From contig NZ_JAFICC010000011.1 of the NCBI RefSeq assembly GCF_017833415.1, forward strand, positions 62,001 through 126,000: a stretch of DNA of 64,000 nucleotides. Direction: 5' to 3'. Each line of letters opens with the position of its first letter. The first letter of the stretch is position 1. This stretch comes from Flavobacterium sp. 1355. GTDB taxonomy: Bacteria; Bacteroidota; Bacteroidia; Flavobacteriales; Flavobacteriaceae. Made by a program: the position numbers and the translations under genes. The notes under the pieces were generated by a model, which was not told the origin of the DNA, did no database searches, and worked only from the letters and a program-made list of their open reading frames with translations. This document shows, one piece after another, positions 63,094 through 64,000 of the stretch.

Positions 63094-63131
63094 AAATCGC
63101 AACAGTATCGTGCTGTTGCGATTTTATTATT
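63094..63131 (+). terminator. Terminator after the TonB-dependent receptor gene
   Basis: AAATCGCAACAG (63094-63105) and CTGTTGCGATTT (63113-63124) form a perfect 12-base stem, followed by TATTATTTTT. Confidence 0.87.
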
Positions 63132-63173
63132 TTTAATCACTTTAAATTATTAAATGTATTTATAAATTTACTG

Positions 63174-63209
63174 TTGACATACAGTTGTCATGCAACCTGT
63201 TTACATTTG
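63174..63209 (+). promoter_or_regulatory. Promoter with dyad before the YdeI-like gene
   Basis: TACATTTG (63202-63209) fits the -7 element, and TTG triplets lie upstream at 63174 and 63185. TGACA and TGTCA (63175-63190) and GTTG/CAAC arms give a dyad near the -33 region. It is 75 bases before the ATG. Confidence 0.35.
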
Positions 63210-63283
63210 TAAAATAAATTTAAAAATAACTATATTTACAATTGATTATCATATAGTTATAATTACAACCAAATCGTAGAAAT

Positions 63284-63859
63284 ATGCAGGATATCGAAAC
63301 TTTTTACCCAAAAAGCAAGCAGGATTGGAGAAAATGGCTAAAAAATAATCATCAAAAAAAACAATCTATTTGGCTTATTTGTTATAAAAAGCAAGCAAAC
63401 ATACCCACTATTACGTGGAGTGAGGCCGTAGACGAAGCACTCTGTTTTGGATGGATTGACAGCACAAGGAAATCTATTGATTCAGAAAAATTCATACAAT
63501 TCTTTACCAAACGTAAACCACGCAGTGCCTGGTCCAAAATAAATAAAGAAAAAATAGAACGATTGATGAGTGAAAATCTAATGAGCCAGGCAGGTTTGGA
63601 AAGCGTTGAAATTGCCAAACAAAATGGTTCATGGACACTTTTGGATCAGGTCGAAGAACTTTATATTCCTGAGGATCTCGAACTGGCTTTTGAAGCCAAT
63701 CCCGGCTCAAAAGATTATTTTTTAAGTTTAAGCAAATCTGTAAAAAAGATTATTCTGCATTGGGTCACCGTTGCCAAACGCCCGGAAACAAGACAAAGCA
63801 GAATCAACGAAACTGCTGTACTGGCTTCTCAAAAACTTAAACCCAAACAATTTAGATAG
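63284..63859 (+). CDS. YdeI / OmpD-associated family protein
   Basis: 191 residues. FYPKSKQDWRKWLKNNHQKK, SEAVDEALCFGWIDSTRKSI, FTKRKPRSAWSKINKEKIER and the C-terminal LHWVTVAKRPETRQSRI are family hallmarks. Members of the family are linked to antimicrobial peptide tolerance in enterobacteria, but the biochemical role is not established. Cytoplasmic, no signal peptide. Confidence 0.9.
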   Translation: MQDIETFYPKSKQDWRKWLKNNHQKKQSIWLICYKKQANIPTITWSEAVDEALCFGWIDSTRKSIDSEKFIQFFTKRKPRSAWSKINKEKIERLMSENLMSQAGLESVEIAKQNGSWTLLDQVEELYIPEDLELAFEANPGSKDYFLSLSKSVKKIILHWVTVAKRPETRQSRINETAVLASQKLKPKQFR

Positions 63860-64000
63860 TTTCAAATATTAATTTCAAAAAATATTTATCTATTAAATAA
63901 CTTTAGATAAGTTTGATTAAGATGCTATATACTAACTATTTATAATAATTTGTTAACGCATTTTAATTATTTTGCACTATAAAAAAAGCCAAAAAAAATA
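63860..64000. other. Window end, no gene seen
   Basis: AT-rich sequence after the YdeI-like gene. No coding frame or terminator hairpin was recognised. An ATTTTGCAC near 63970 could be a -7-like element of a gene beyond the window. Confidence 0.4.

Overview
The window comes from a member of Bacteroidota, almost certainly Flavobacterium or a close relative. The DNA is AT-rich, promoters fit the phylum's TAnnTTTG -7 element, Shine-Dalgarno sequences are weak, and there are many MKK-type secreted proteins, a Bacteroidota TonB-dependent receptor, DUF6155, DUF4265 and dispersed intergenic inverted repeats. No tRNA, rRNA or CRISPR array was seen.

Layout. 1-1.35 kb: 3' part of a sensor kinase. 1.4-10.5 kb: the complete histidine operon hisG-D-C-B-H-A-F-IE behind a His-codon leader peptide and attenuator, interrupted by two small genes (SnoaL/NTF2-like and NIPSNAP-like) and by repeat-filled spacers. 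10.7-16.7 kb: a CBM9-like secreted protein, two tandem M1 metallopeptidases and a large helical protein. 16.9-25.2 kb: leuA and leuB, then an Ile/Val-codon leader with attenuator and ilvD-B-N-C; leuC and leuD are absent here. 25.7-30.4 kb: acetyl-CoA synthetase, and on the minus strand a cNMP/CBS/DUF294 protein with a degenerate DEDD exonuclease.

30.6-38.5 kb: the most unusual region. A 7.8-kb element is bounded by a 16-bp direct repeat; the left copy lies in a 28-bp sequence resembling a XerCD dif site. It encodes a Rep_trans-type rolling-circle initiator, a capsid candidate that resembles the PM2 P2 double-jelly-roll protein, a muralytic virion protein, several very small single-span membrane proteins, and unknown proteins in one rightward block that ends at a strong terminator. 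No integrase, terminase, portal, Zot or packaging ATPase was recognised. I infer an integrase-less, dif-targeting, non-tailed membrane-containing prophage related in plan to FLiP or PM2. Two secreted-protein genes sit between the viral block and the right repeat; one has a paralogue just outside the element. The left site may be the chromosome's own dif, so the terminus may lie here.

38.7-64 kb: ordinary accessory and housekeeping genes: Bcr/CflA-type efflux pump, NDH-2, GNAT, DEAD-box helicase, SF2 helicase, MscS channel, fused 2-oxoacid dehydrogenase E1, 2OG-Fe(II) oxygenase, SUI1 factor, nucleoside phosphorylase, DinB and VOC proteins, an orphan cytosolic substrate-binding protein, a transglutaminase-like membrane protein, and a LytTR two-component pair divergent from a TonB-dependent receptor.

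All functional calls are from reading motifs and gene order. No alignment or database search was run.
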